From positions 1 to 52,372 of the forward strand of contig NZ_PEBQ01000164.1 of the NCBI RefSeq assembly GCF_002738225.1: DNA of 52,372 bases. Reading direction: 5' to 3'. The position numbers and the translations under genes were made by a program. Each line of letters opens with the position of its first letter. Positions within the stretch are counted from its first letter, which is position 1. Below the pieces are notes generated by a model. It saw only the letters and a program-made list of their open reading frames with translations, did not search any database and was not told the DNA's origin. Source of the stretch: Acetobacter pomorum (GTDB taxonomy: Bacteria; Pseudomonadota; Alphaproteobacteria; Acetobacterales; Acetobacteraceae). Shown here in pieces: positions 1 through 8,155 of the stretch.

Positions 1-114
1 TTCCATGCCAATGCCGATCACAATGCTGCCCTCAATATTCTTCACAGGGGGAACACTCCTGTCGTGGAGCCACAGGTAACTGTGGCGTCGAAGCGAAAAC
101 TACACCCGGTCTAA
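1..114 (+). pseudogene. tnpB: 3' end of IS200/IS605-family tnpB (partial at window edge)
   Basis: The first 37 codons, open from base 1 and ending in TAA at 112-114, encode a tail with the motif HANADHNAALNILHRGNTP. This matches the C-terminal zinc-finger/RuvC end of TnpB, the RNA-guided nuclease of IS200/IS605 transposons, where an ADxNAAxNIL stretch carries the last catalytic Asp. The gene continues off the left edge, so it cannot be said whether it is intact. Just after the stop lie a hairpin (124-145) and a TTAAC (151-155), as expected of the transposon right end and omega-RNA 3' region. The element sits inside a leucine-rich-repeat gene. Confidence 0.7.
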
Positions 115-155
115 CCGGAGAAATCCTCGTCCTTTAGGGCGAGGAAGATGTTAAC
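115..155 (+). mobile_element. IS200/IS605 right-end hairpin and cleavage site
   Basis: A 9-bp stem (124-132 with 137-145, one G-T pair, 4-nt loop) directly follows the tnpB stop and is followed by TTAAC at 151-155. Subterminal hairpins recognised as single strands by TnpA, and a short tetra/pentanucleotide target next to the tip, are the signature of this family. Homology to the interrupted LRR protein stops almost exactly at the TTAAC, so this is probably the element boundary. The tip is placed by inference. Confidence 0.6.
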
Positions 156-302
156 AAGGATCAGATGTCGTTCGACCGTCATATCTCTGGGAAGCGTGCG
201 GATACCCCGCTTCCTGCTCAGGTCAACGGTGCCGTTAGTCAAGAATGCGGAGGGAAATGCCTCCCTCAGTTCTGCAACAGTCTTGAAATCTCTAACCTGC
301 AT
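152..302 (-). pseudogene. N-terminal fragment of a leucine-rich-repeat protein, interrupted by IS
   Basis: Reading leftwards from the ATG at 302, the first ~50 codons (MQVRDFKTVAELREAFPSAF...) align with the start of the LRR gene at 51950: FKTVxxLREAxPxAF, then GxVDL and a LP-containing first repeat. Similarity ends where the IS200/IS605 end begins, and the remaining residues are transposon-encoded. The rest of the LRR gene is not seen in the window, so the copy is truncated. Its intact relatives are at 6479-7618 and 22751-23566. Confidence 0.6.
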
Positions 303-371
303 TTCACACTCCGATGTTCAGCATCAAGTTGAATCAGAGTAGAAAGCGCTCATGTAAAGCACAAACGACCT

Positions 372-1736
372 TTAGAATGGGTCGGGTGCCGGCATGCTTT
401 TTTGGTTTGTAGGGCGGAGGTCAGGGCAGGGGCCGTAACCATCAAAAGCGTAATGCGGTAAAATCTGCCTGTTCTCGAAATATAGAGCCTCGTCTGGAGT
501 CATGCCCGCTTCCTCGCTTACGCGTGGCCAATTTTCAGCGATAACTTCCACCTGATCGTTTATTATTTTCCGCGCATCGGTCTCCGAAATCGTAAAGGAA
601 GCTGCCGCCTGGAGAGCATTCGTTAGCGTGGAAGCATTATTGCCGGGAGTGATGGCTATTGCCTGCCGTGCCTCATAATTTCCCCGCGCTTGCGGAGCGA
701 TGTCGTAAGCCGGAGTGAGCGTTAACGAGCGCCCATCCCAAAATGCTGCATGATTGCGGCAGTGATCATCTGTATTCCCGCACAGAATGTTGAAAGTGAG
801 CCTAGAGAACATTTCTCTTAGGTTCCCCTCAGGATTGGAAAACCGTTCCCTTATGAATTCAGCGAGTTCCGTGTAGGCGACATGGCGTGAGCCAAGTTCA
901 TTTTCCTGCGTCCAGGTGAGCGCTGATACCATCGCTTTCCTAGCCCATTTCCCACCTGGTAAAAGGTCACGATCAAACCGCTCAACGAGAAGAACATCAC
1001 GCCCCAATGTCTGGGCTATTTCAACCGGCGCAACATTGAGGCCTGCGTCGGCCGCCATTCGCATGGTCGCAAATTCACCCTTAACCATACCGAACGGATC
1101 ATTTGTCGCCGAAAATTTAGCTATCATCTTCCTTGGCCGGCCGGTGCCTGTGCCTGCGTCACTGATCAATGCTTTGGGCCTGGCCCCTCCGATTGAGCTC
1201 CCATGGAGTATGGCCTTATCCAGCTCTACGGGGACACTTTTACCGGCCTGCACAAAGTCAGCAAAAGTGAGCAAATCCTGCAATGTCACCTCGTCATTGC
1301 CACGGTGAATGTATTCGGAGGAAGATTTTTGGAAATCCAAGGCCCCGATACGATCAGAGCCGGATTCCAGCATAAATGTCATCTCATCGAAGGCGTCTTC
1401 TTTAATCCCACGGCCTTTGTCTCCGGTGAGATTGTTCACAATCACTCTACGCCCCCAGTTATCTGGCAATGCGTCCCGTAGACTGGAAGCAAGACCATGA
1501 TCAGCAGGGGGGCTGAACACACCTCTGCGGAGCGGCAGATCCCCGTCATAGATGGAGATCGATTTTTGATCTTCCCGGTAAGCGCCACGGTATGCGAAGG
1601 CATATCTCTCAGTTGCACCCTTTTCCCGCTGGACCTTCCCGGCAACAACTGGCTCCGTTTCCCCAGGAAGCCATATCCACACAAAGCAATCTTCTTTGGG
1701 GACCGCGCGGGAATGATATGAGTCAGAATTCATCAT
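372..1736 (-). CDS. hipA: HipA-family serine/threonine kinase toxin
   Basis: A HipA-type kinase of about 454 residues. In the known family HipA phosphorylates glutamyl-tRNA synthetase and arrests translation until neutralised by HipB. Visible motifs are the ATP-binding GSSIGGARPKA loop, the catalytic segment GNTDDHCRNHAAF and the metal-binding LTPAYDIAPQ, in family order. The open frame extends to 1760. The ATG at 1736 or 1733 is the better start because it follows a GGAG and overlaps the end of hipB by 11-14 bases, the usual translational coupling. All key catalytic residues are present, so an active kinase is likely. The target cannot be told from sequence. Confidence 0.9.
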   Translation of the reverse strand: MMNSDSYHSRAVPKEDCFVWIWLPGETEPVVAGKVQREKGATERYAFAYRGAYREDQKSISIYDGDLPLRRGVFSPPADHGLASSLRDALPDNWGRRVIVNNLTGDKGRGIKEDAFDEMTFMLESGSDRIGALDFQKSSSEYIHRGNDEVTLQDLLTFADFVQAGKSVPVELDKAILHGSSIGGARPKALISDAGTGTGRPRKMIAKFSATNDPFGMVKGEFATMRMAADAGLNVAPVEIAQTLGRDVLLVERFDRDLLPGGKWARKAMVSALTWTQENELGSRHVAYTELAEFIRERFSNPEGNLREMFSRLTFNILCGNTDDHCRNHAAFWDGRSLTLTPAYDIAPQARGNYEARQAIAITPGNNASTLTNALQAAASFTISETDARKIINDQVEVIAENWPRVSEEAGMTPDEALYFENRQILPHYAFDGYGPCPDLRPTNQKSMPAPDPF

Positions 1737-2070
1737 CAATCTCCGGTGTATGTGTCTCAATGCGTGTTGGGAAGATTGCGTCTATCTCACGTGCTCGCTC
1801 CAAGCGGTTTCTTGCTTCTGAGGCACTTCCGAATACATCCAGACCAACCATATGAGCGGCCTCTAGCACATGCCCCACTGCCACGGTTGGTCTGGCGCGT
1901 TCAATGGCAATAATCGTCAGTCGGGAACAGCCAGCACGGATTGCCAACTCTTCCTGCGTCCAACCCTTTTTTTTGCGACCAAGTTTTATTTCTATTGCCA
2001 GAGCCTCAATGCCGGCACGCGTGGTTCTGGTTAAATGCCTAAACTCTCGCTTCGGGTTAATGCTGCTCAT
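1723..2070 (-). CDS. hipB: HipB-family antitoxin, Xre-type DNA-binding protein
   Basis: A 115-residue protein with a helix-turn-helix domain around residues 24-80 (LAIEIKLGRKKKGWTQEELA, then AGCSRLTIIAIERA, typical Cro/CI-Xre). It is the first gene of the hipBA operon, overlaps hipA, and should both bind HipA and repress the operon. The ATG at 2070 is preceded by an AGGAAAC-like ribosome site. A perfect inverted repeat lies 10 bases upstream (2080-2116), the expected autoregulatory operator. The ~30-residue N-terminal extension before the HTH is slightly longer than in the E. coli protein. Confidence 0.88.
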   Translation of the reverse strand: MSSINPKREFRHLTRTTRAGIEALAIEIKLGRKKKGWTQEELAIRAGCSRLTIIAIERARPTVAVGHVLEAAHMVGLDVFGSASEARNRLERAREIDAIFPTRIETHTPEIDDEF

Positions 2071-2079
2071 AATTGTTTC

Positions 2080-2116
2080 CTATAAGATACCTAAATCACA
2101 CTTAAGTATCTTATAG
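2080..2116. promoter_or_regulatory. Inverted repeat, probable HipB operator
   Basis: CTATAAGATAC (2080-2090) is repeated in perfect inverted form as GTATCTTATAG (2106-2116) with a 15-base AT-rich spacer. It lies directly upstream of hipB. HipB dimers are known to bind palindromic operators in their own promoter; that this is the site is inferred from position and symmetry. Confidence 0.65.
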
Positions 2117-2156
2117 CAGACTTTAGTAAAGCATACACTTCCTTTGAGAAAGGTAA

Positions 2157-2741
2157 TTAGAAAAGGTCAGGCGGGTCCACCTCTTCTGTCCACTCGGCGG
2201 CGCTTGCCATATCCACCAGCAGAGCGTCAGTCATCAGGCCGGGCACATCCAAGTCGACCTGCGGGTATTCTCCATAGGCGTAGGAGCGAATGACAGCACA
2301 AAGGCAAGGGAGCTGCTCAAACTCGCGCACAAGCTCGTCCTGATTAATGCCGGACAGTTCGCAGTCAGCAACACCAATGAGGTTTTCATAAAGCTTATTG
2401 GCAGTATCTTTTATATCACCCACAATCTGCAGACGATCGTACAGTTCGGCTTTCCGCTCCATCTCATTGCCAGCCGAAATAGAGGGCAGATCCTCATACC
2501 CTGAAACAGCAATCCCAACAGCATCAGGAGCCATCCCGCCAATGGTGGGGCGTTTATCTGCTGGCAAACCATCGACACAGCCTGACAGATAGGCAAGGCT
2601 GATGATGTGGCCATCAGCATTTTCGCCGCCTTTACAGAGTGCCGCAAAATCTTTGCAGGCAATCCGCTTCGCTTCGTTTACAAGTTCGCGAGCCTCATGC
2701 TCCAGCGCGACAAGATGTGGGTTCAGGTGGTTGTCAGACAT
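2157..2741 (-). CDS. Hypothetical protein, 194 aa
   Basis: An acidic, mostly helical 194-residue protein without signal peptide or membrane segments. No family is recognised. The ATG at 2741 follows GAGGAA with 9-base spacing, a good ribosome site. It contains five Cys in dispersed positions (around residues 28, 36, 55, 127 and 145-147, including CLC) but no clear metal-binding pattern. It lies 87 bases from hipB and is transcribed in the same direction, but has its own intergenic space, so it is probably a separate unit. Confidence 0.6.
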   Translation of the reverse strand: MSDNHLNPHLVALEHEARELVNEAKRIACKDFAALCKGGENADGHIISLAYLSGCVDGLPADKRPTIGGMAPDAVGIAVSGYEDLPSISAGNEMERKAELYDRLQIVGDIKDTANKLYENLIGVADCELSGINQDELVREFEQLPCLCAVIRSYAYGEYPQVDLDVPGLMTDALLVDMASAAEWTEEVDPPDLF

Positions 2742-2919
2742 GCTCGGATTTCCTCTTTTTCAGCAACAAGAGGGTACCCGGTCCAGATGCAAGGCACTAT
2801 TACAGAGAGACCTTCACAGGTGAGGTCGCAAGAAATTAAGGGGGGGGCAATGACGAAGGCCACAGTAATACGCCGCTGCCAGAGCAATCGCTGAAAGGCG
2901 CGGGTTTCTTCCGTGAGGC

Positions 2920-3200
2920 ACCGCCAGCCGCGCAGTTGTTTCCGGTGGAAGCCGATCCCTGGACCATCTGTCTCGGCGATATCAGAGCTGGTCTGGATCA
3001 CCCTCCGCATAACCTGACAGAAACCAGATATCCAGTCGGTCTTTCTGCTCGGCGGTCAGACCGGAAAGGGCATTACGCAGAGTGCGCCACATAGGCCCAT
3101 CATACCGGTCGATCGCGAGCATCCTGCCAGCGTTCTCTTTCTTTGTTGCTGAGCAGGCAAGGCGGGAAGGCGAACCCCGGCTTCTCCGGCCTTTATATGG
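2920..3200 (-). pseudogene. Decayed DUF6884-family gene
   Basis: On the minus strand from 3200 down to the TGA at 2982-2984 the frame gives LACSATKKENAGRML, then AIDRYDGPMWRTLRNAL and QKDRLDIWFLSG. This is the characteristic N-terminal part of DUF6884 proteins (related to YaaA). A different frame just beyond (about 2990-2925) gives DIAETDGPGIGFHRKQLRGW, like the C-terminal end of the same family. There is no start codon in frame and the middle is missing or frameshifted, so the gene is broken. Its GC content is higher than that of its neighbours, which suggests it is an older, host-like remnant. Confidence 0.6.
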
Positions 3201-3485
3201 TCAAGACGTGATAACGTACATTATCGCGTGTTATAAATAGAGGGAAAAATCCATGCTGGAGCGCCTGAGTAGTCCTTGCTTCAGAATTATACGCCAGATC
3301 TGACTGGTTGTTTGCTCGTAGGATAGAATGTGGCGCACTTAGATAGTTTAGATCGGGAATTCCTTAAGCATCTCAATGATATCAAGGGCAGTCATCCTCC
3401 GATGACTCTTTGTGCGCTAAATGCGATGGCGACCGGACAAAATTCCGGCCGCTCGGAGCAATCCATTTCATTCCACTATGCGCAA
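3201..3485. other. Intergenic stretch, no supported gene
   Basis: About 285 bases between the DUF6884 remnant and the gene at 3486. A plus-strand open frame (3330-3593) runs into the opposite gene. In a second frame a CAKCDGDRTKFR stretch looks like part of a zinc ribbon but is not continuous with a start. It may be another gene remnant; nothing firmer is visible. Confidence 0.3.
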
Positions 3486-4118
3486 TTACGGCGCAGGAGA
3501 TTCAGATACATTTGGCTCTGGAGCCATATCGTGAACAAGAGACTGAATGGTTTCGAGGCAGAATGCGTTGTGGTTATCAGAAAGGATATCTGAGAATTCC
3601 TGACGCGACAAAGTCTTCTCAACACTCTGGCCGTCAGCAAATTCTATCGATACCGCCATTTCTCCACGCGCACCCCGTTCAATAGAAAAACCGGATATCA
3701 CCATTTCCGCAGCCTCAGGGCTTGGCGCGATTGCATCACTATAACGGATGCTGCTTACCCCATCCGTGGCGTGAGGGATTTCTATCCCATATGCTCCCCA
3801 ATGCGCCACACTCTTGATATCTTTGTAGCCTGTTCGAGTTATTTCTACATTGGGCGGAAATTTCGCGAATTCCTGCTCAGTCGGGTACATCGACCGGACA
3901 CTTCTCATTAGATGATCACCGCACGGATCCAGAAAAAAGGAGGCGCTGATTCTATAATCCTGCAACAAGGACACAGAAAGCCGGCTTGAATAGACGCAAA
4001 GATCTTTTTCTCGTTTTATCAACTCTATTCCTGTGGCAAGCATGGCCTCGCGAACATTTTTAACTCCTTCGGATGAAAGAGTTTCTTTAAGATTTTTTGA
4101 GATGTCCGGGCTAGTCAC
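3486..4118 (-). CDS. Hypothetical protein, 210 aa
   Basis: A soluble-looking protein of 210 residues starting at a GTG (4116-4118) that is preceded by AGGAG with 8-base spacing. No recognised domain. The middle (residues ~60-150) alternates strand-forming and polar segments and the end is Pro/Glu-rich. There is no signal peptide. It stands alone between two short noncoding stretches, in the same orientation as the other unknowns from 2157 to 5299. Confidence 0.55.
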   Translation of the reverse strand: MTSPDISKNLKETLSSEGVKNVREAMLATGIELIKREKDLCVYSSRLSVSLLQDYRISASFFLDPCGDHLMRSVRSMYPTEQEFAKFPPNVEITRTGYKDIKSVAHWGAYGIEIPHATDGVSSIRYSDAIAPSPEAAEMVISGFSIERGARGEMAVSIEFADGQSVEKTLSRQEFSDILSDNHNAFCLETIQSLVHDMAPEPNVSESPAP

Positions 4119-4391
4119 GGGATACGCTCCTGCTTCTTGGTAAACATTCTACTTTCTTCCAAGATAGTAACCGAGGAGCATGCAAGGGATGCGGCCTACT
4201 TATACGCACACTAAGGCGCGGTTGGATCTGGTTCATCTGCCGCATGGATTTCAGGTTCGATGGCGGGTAGCGTTGTTACCACCTTGGCCTCCGGCCGTAT
4301 GTCGATCCATCACCCACCGGCAGAATACATCGCAATCAATTAACCAAGCGTGTGTAAGAACACGTGCGGGACTGCTTCAAATCAAGAATGA

Positions 4392-4709
4392 TCAGGGATT
4401 GGGAGATGACGCATCATCGGCCTTAAGGCCAGTGTCACGCTGCTGCCATTCCGGGTAACATTCAGATTGAGCATAATCAAACAACTGCTTCTCCAGATCA
4501 GACAGTGAGGTCGTATCACTTGTAATGGTTTCCTCATTCCCGATAAGCAAGTCATAGCGACCGTCTCCAAGTGCCGAGATGTAAAAGCTATCAGCATAAA
4601 CCAAAAACGTTTGTTCTGGCTCGTCTTCCCACATAGAATCCTTGACAAGCCTTCCGAACTCCCGGTTCGTCATTTCTCTGCGAGACTTCACAAAGTCATC
4701 GTACGTCAT
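4392..4709 (-). CDS. Hypothetical small acidic protein, 105 aa
   Basis: 105 residues, rich in Asp/Glu, starting at the ATG at 4709, which has AGGA 8 bases upstream. It contains a plausible two-strand/helix core (FLVYADSFYISALGDGRYDLL) and a disordered tail (KADDASSPNP). No family is recognised. The 57-base gap to the next upstream gene (start 5299, stop 4766) and the same orientation make co-transcription with it possible. Confidence 0.5.
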   Translation of the reverse strand: MTYDDFVKSRREMTNREFGRLVKDSMWEDEPEQTFLVYADSFYISALGDGRYDLLIGNEETITSDTTSLSDLEKQLFDYAQSECYPEWQQRDTGLKADDASSPNP

Positions 4710-4765
4710 GTCTGGTGTCCTAAGTAATTGTTGTGACGTTCGGCGCTCTCGCCCTCTCTGGAGAC

Positions 4766-5299
4766 TTAAGACGGAGTTGGGCCTTGGGAGTGTTCTTGAT
4801 GGATATTTCGTTCCACTGCAATATCTGGCAGAACTTCTGCGAAGAGATCGGCCAGTCGATCCTGGAGAGAATTGTCAGCAATCTCGCGCGCCTCAATGAG
4901 GTCGGTATCATAATTGATCTTACGAAAGCCAGCACATTCGGCATGTTCTCTCTTGTTAAACCGTGAAATAAACTTGGCTGGTGGCAGTGGGCCAGAGAAG
5001 TCCCAAAGCAGTCCATCCTTCAATACAGCGGCATGATCAGCGAAGCCATTTGGCCGGACTAACACAACCAGATCGCCACCAATAACTGATTGCAGTGCAC
5101 CGGCCACTATAAGGCATCCACCATCGAATGGCCCGCAACCTACAGTGGTGCCCAGATCGCCATAAACGCTATCACGGATAGAGGATATCCGTTCTTCCCA
5201 GTCAGTAATGAGGGCGCCCCCAAGGCATCCCTCCTTCCTTCCTTCGCTTATTAGACTGGCCATCGCGCTTTTCAGCGTTGATTTCAACTTTATCAGCAT
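4766..5299 (-). CDS. Hypothetical protein with papain-like Cys/His/Asp layout
   Basis: About 177 residues. The open frame begins at 5326, but the ATG at 5299 has an AAAGGATT ribosome site and is preferred. The centre shows a Gly-rich stretch with Cys (GCGPFDGGCLIVAGALQSVI), then a conserved-looking ADHAAVLKDGLLWDFSG. The Cys-helix, His-strand, Trp-Asp order is like small papain-fold/NlpC-type or transglutaminase-like proteins seen in plasmids, with Cys near residue 66, His near 94 and Asp near 105. This is inference from pattern only; no named family is assigned. No signal peptide. Confidence 0.5.
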   Translation of the reverse strand: MLIKLKSTLKSAMASLISEGRKEGCLGGALITDWEERISSIRDSVYGDLGTTVGCGPFDGGCLIVAGALQSVIGGDLVVLVRPNGFADHAAVLKDGLLWDFSGPLPPAKFISRFNKREHAECAGFRKINYDTDLIEAREIADNSLQDRLADLFAEVLPDIAVERNIHQEHSQGPTPS

Positions 5300-5843
5300 A
5301 GACCAATCCTTTTGACAGAAGGTCATTTATCGAGATCATATGGCAGCGAACACACGCTCTCTGCCTTCATCAGGTGATGAAGATTAAGCTGGCATGATGC
5401 AAGAAAAAGTATAAAATCCAAAATTAGCTTCTGGGCGGAGGTTTATAATCTTACTGGCCCCACAATAGTAATCAGTGGTTTAAATGCGCTGTGAGGCACA
5501 TCTAAATCTCATCCATGTACAGTTCAATTGAGCCTATATTAGCCCTTATGACTAAGTAAAATGGATAATATGGCAATATAAGTCAATTATAGTGCAGTTT
5601 TTGTATTGATATGGAATATTACTCCCCCGCCCTACCCTTTTATAGAAGTATCTAAGGTTTTTTGCACACCCTTTACTCATATTATTTTTGTGAAAATAAT
5701 CTTCTAATTCAGTCACACCTCGGATGACATACTCATCAGTTGACACGATAGAGGTCCATTGGGCGCTTAACTTAGTCACTTGCATATTTCAGATCTAAGG
5801 TTTCACCTTAACTGTGATTCATTACCCACTTAAAGGCGGAAAA
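5300..5843. other. AT-rich intergenic region
   Basis: About 540 bases with little coding character. A minus-strand open frame at 5552-5785 (77 codons) lacks a ribosome site and has unusual composition, so it is not called. The right part should hold the promoter of the gene starting at 5844; no clear -35/-10 pair is evident. Confidence 0.3.
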
Positions 5844-6368
5844 ATGACATCCCAACTGAAAGCCTTAGCTGACGACGAACTTAATTCATTTTTTGATGCA
5901 AATCGTGCAGTAACATATAATGGTGATGAGGTGTCCTTTCGTCATCAGGGAGAAGCCCCTAATGATGCCTTATACAATATTAGGCGAATATTGTTTTTGG
6001 CTTCCAAACGATACTGCGACTATCTGACAGATTGTGGTGAATCTGTTGCTTCCCCTGCTCAGATGCGTGAAAGCCGTTCTCTTGATTGGCTGGGCGAACT
6101 TCCAGCTCAAATTACCCCTGAAGAGGCTGCCCTGCTGCATCTGTATGGTGAACTCGGTGAGAAATTGCATCTAGACAAGCCGGTTGTCGATGCTCTTAGA
6201 AGAGTATTTCCAGACAACAGCATGCTCTGTGCTGGAGATGTTCGATTTTCGCAGGAAGCATTTGACCTGCTACGCAAAGCAACTGGAATGGGGCCTGAGA
6301 TATCTTTGGATCCTGCAGAATGGCCAGAATACGAACTCATTCAAGAAGCAGATTTACCGACCCCCTAG
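5844..6368 (+). CDS. Hypothetical protein, 174 aa
   Basis: The open frame starts at 5814, but the ATG at 5844 follows AAAGGCGGA with close spacing and is preferred, giving 174 residues. The protein is acidic and largely helical, with no signal peptide, membrane segment or recognised motif. It is the first plus-strand gene of the window and converges with the LRR gene ending at 6479. Confidence 0.55.
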   Translation: MTSQLKALADDELNSFFDANRAVTYNGDEVSFRHQGEAPNDALYNIRRILFLASKRYCDYLTDCGESVASPAQMRESRSLDWLGELPAQITPEEAALLHLYGELGEKLHLDKPVVDALRRVFPDNSMLCAGDVRFSQEAFDLLRKATGMGPEISLDPAEWPEYELIQEADLPTP

Positions 6369-6478
6369 CAAGTAATCCGTTGATGTCTATCCCATTTCGA
6401 TTTTTTAAAACAAGATCGGAATGGGAACCTAGGGAGCATTATCTTTTAATGCTCCCCAACATCCATTTCTCTTATAGA

Positions 6479-7618
6479 CTACAGTGTGGGTGCATTCTCT
6501 GCCTTGACCGCAGGCAGAATATCATAGGTTTTGGGGAATAGTATTCTTGCGTAACCTTCATGGGCGTCAATAAACTCTTGTGGTATTGATATCCCCTCGC
6601 ATCCTCTCAAATCGACCGACCGACTAACTCGCAAATCCCTTGGGAGTGCTTTTAATCCGGTACAGCCCTTCAGGGATAGCATGTAGACATTCAGGCCTTC
6701 TGGCAGATGCGTCAGAGATGTGCACCCATCCAATGCCATGTTCATCAGGTTAGGCATTGATTTAGGAAGCTCTATAAGATTCTGGCAATTCTCAGCGATT
6801 AGGATACGCCCGGTGAAATTAAAATCGTCAGGAAAACTGGTTACCCATTGGCAGCCACTTATATCAATTAGGCCGCCCACAGTAAGATTGCGTGGGAAAT
6901 CTTGGAACTTTGTATCTCTCAAAGAGAGATTGTCAGGGATGTTAAGACCGGCCGGTAAAAAGCGAATGTTGGTGCAATCGTCCAGACAAAGGCTTTTAAC
7001 ATTTATGGTAGCAGGTATGTCTTGTAGAGAATGGCATGATTTGAACGAGGCTTTGCCCCCCACTATCAGATCGCCAGAAATACTTTTTAGGTTAGGACAT
7101 CTGTCTGCGATTAGATCTCGACCAACCCTGACATGATCTGGAATAGCTGCAATTCTTTCACAATTTCGAATTGTCATTAGCAGCCCAACCTCCAGTCCTT
7201 TGGGTAAAACTTCGAGCTGCGGGCAATCATTGGCGTAGAAATTAGATTTTACCTTAAGACCTTCTGGTAGATCGCGCATTGAAAGACAACCCGACAGTAG
7301 CAAGTCCCTTTTTATCTCCCTGAGGCTGTTCGGAATTGAGGTGAGTGCGACACACCCTGTTACATCCAGGCTCTCACCAACAAAAAGACCATCACCAAGA
7401 GTTGCAAGTGATGTGCAGCCACGTAAAGTGAGGCTTCCGCATATGCGGTTCCGAGCCGATATACTCTTTATATTGACGCAGTTCATGGCATTAATGCTGA
7501 ATGGGAACACCACTTCATCTGGGAACCCCACAAGCAGCGATCTCATTGTTTCTGGGATCAATATATTACAGGATTCATCCTGCAATCTTTCCATATCTTT
7601 TTCTGTAAGTTTTATCAT
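6479..7618 (-). CDS. Leucine-rich-repeat protein, 379 aa
   Basis: After a short N-terminal region (~40 residues), the rest is built of about fourteen 20-24-residue repeats of the type Cxx-L-xx-LPxxLxV-xxxLxLxxC. These are short bacterial LRRs comparable to those of the IpaH/SspH group but without an E3-ligase domain. Such arrays form a curved solenoid that binds proteins. No signal peptide or membrane helix is present, so location is unknown. The ATG at 7618 follows GGGAAGAG. Paralogues are at 22751-23566, 51950 and the fragment at 152-302. The final repeat loses the pattern and ends in a short Ala-rich tail. Confidence 0.8.
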   Translation of the reverse strand: MIKLTEKDMERLQDESCNILIPETMRSLLVGFPDEVVFPFSINAMNCVNIKSISARNRICGSLTLRGCTSLATLGDGLFVGESLDVTGCVALTSIPNSLREIKRDLLLSGCLSMRDLPEGLKVKSNFYANDCPQLEVLPKGLEVGLLMTIRNCERIAAIPDHVRVGRDLIADRCPNLKSISGDLIVGGKASFKSCHSLQDIPATINVKSLCLDDCTNIRFLPAGLNIPDNLSLRDTKFQDFPRNLTVGGLIDISGCQWVTSFPDDFNFTGRILIAENCQNLIELPKSMPNLMNMALDGCTSLTHLPEGLNVYMLSLKGCTGLKALPRDLRVSRSVDLRGCEGISIPQEFIDAHEGYARILFPKTYDILPAVKAENAPTL

Positions 7619-7729
7619 AGGTTATCGCTCTTCCCTTTATGCTTATTGAGATTCAAGATAGCCGCGATGTCGGTTATGCTAAGGCGACGATAACCCGTTT
7701 TTATGCAAGATAAGACATGATTTGCTAAC

Positions 7730-8155
7730 ATGATTGAATACCGCATCGAACATAATCCAATTCAGGTCAAAGACCTACCTTGTCGCATACAACGTAGGAG
7801 AGTGTCGGGTTGGAAAATGCCTCCTAACACTATCTCATGCTGTCGGCCGGGCAGACTTGGAAACCCTTTTGTTTGTGAATCAGATCCTCAGGTCGCGGTT
7901 GACGCTTTTAGGAAGCTTGTCACACAAAATGTTGGGCATTTCGAGATTAGTCCTGGGCGCCTTCAGTTCGCAAAGAAAACTCACCCTGACACACTCTCTC
8001 CAGATTATGGAAGTTGGCTTAGAGAGCAAGCCATACCCAAGATCAGGACGTTTAATCTTGCTTGCTTCTGCCCCCTAGAAAGACCGTGTCATGTTGATGT
8101 ACTGCTGGAGCTAGGAAAAAAAAGTCTCATTCAAGACGGGTTATTAATTCCGTGA
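7730..8155 (+). CDS. DUF4326 domain protein
   Basis: 141 residues. The region from residue 22 (RRRVSGWKMPPNTISCCRPGRLGNPF) matches the conserved start of DUF4326, and the end (NLACFCPLERPCHVDVLLEL) matches its conserved Cys-rich closing motif; both are diagnostic. The biochemical role is not established. The domain occurs in phage and plasmid genes, and a nucleotide-binding role has been guessed at elsewhere. Its 3' end overlaps the convergent ATP-grasp gene by 29 bases, which may create antisense overlap between the two transcripts. Confidence 0.8.
   Translation: MIEYRIEHNPIQVKDLPCRIQRRRVSGWKMPPNTISCCRPGRLGNPFVCESDPQVAVDAFRKLVTQNVGHFEISPGRLQFAKKTHPDTLSPDYGSWLREQAIPKIRTFNLACFCPLERPCHVDVLLELGKKSLIQDGLLIP

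Noticed and set aside
916..1308. Plus-strand ORF of 130 codons
   Set aside because: It lies fully antisense to the clear hipA gene and has low-complexity composition.
4180..4458. Plus-strand ORF of 92 codons between two genes
   Set aside because: No ribosome site, Arg/Ser/Cys-rich composition, and it runs into the gene at 4392; the GGTTCGATGG in it is not part of a tRNA.
5552..5785. Minus-strand ORF of 77 codons
   Set aside because: No ribosome site and AT-driven codon use in a noncoding stretch.
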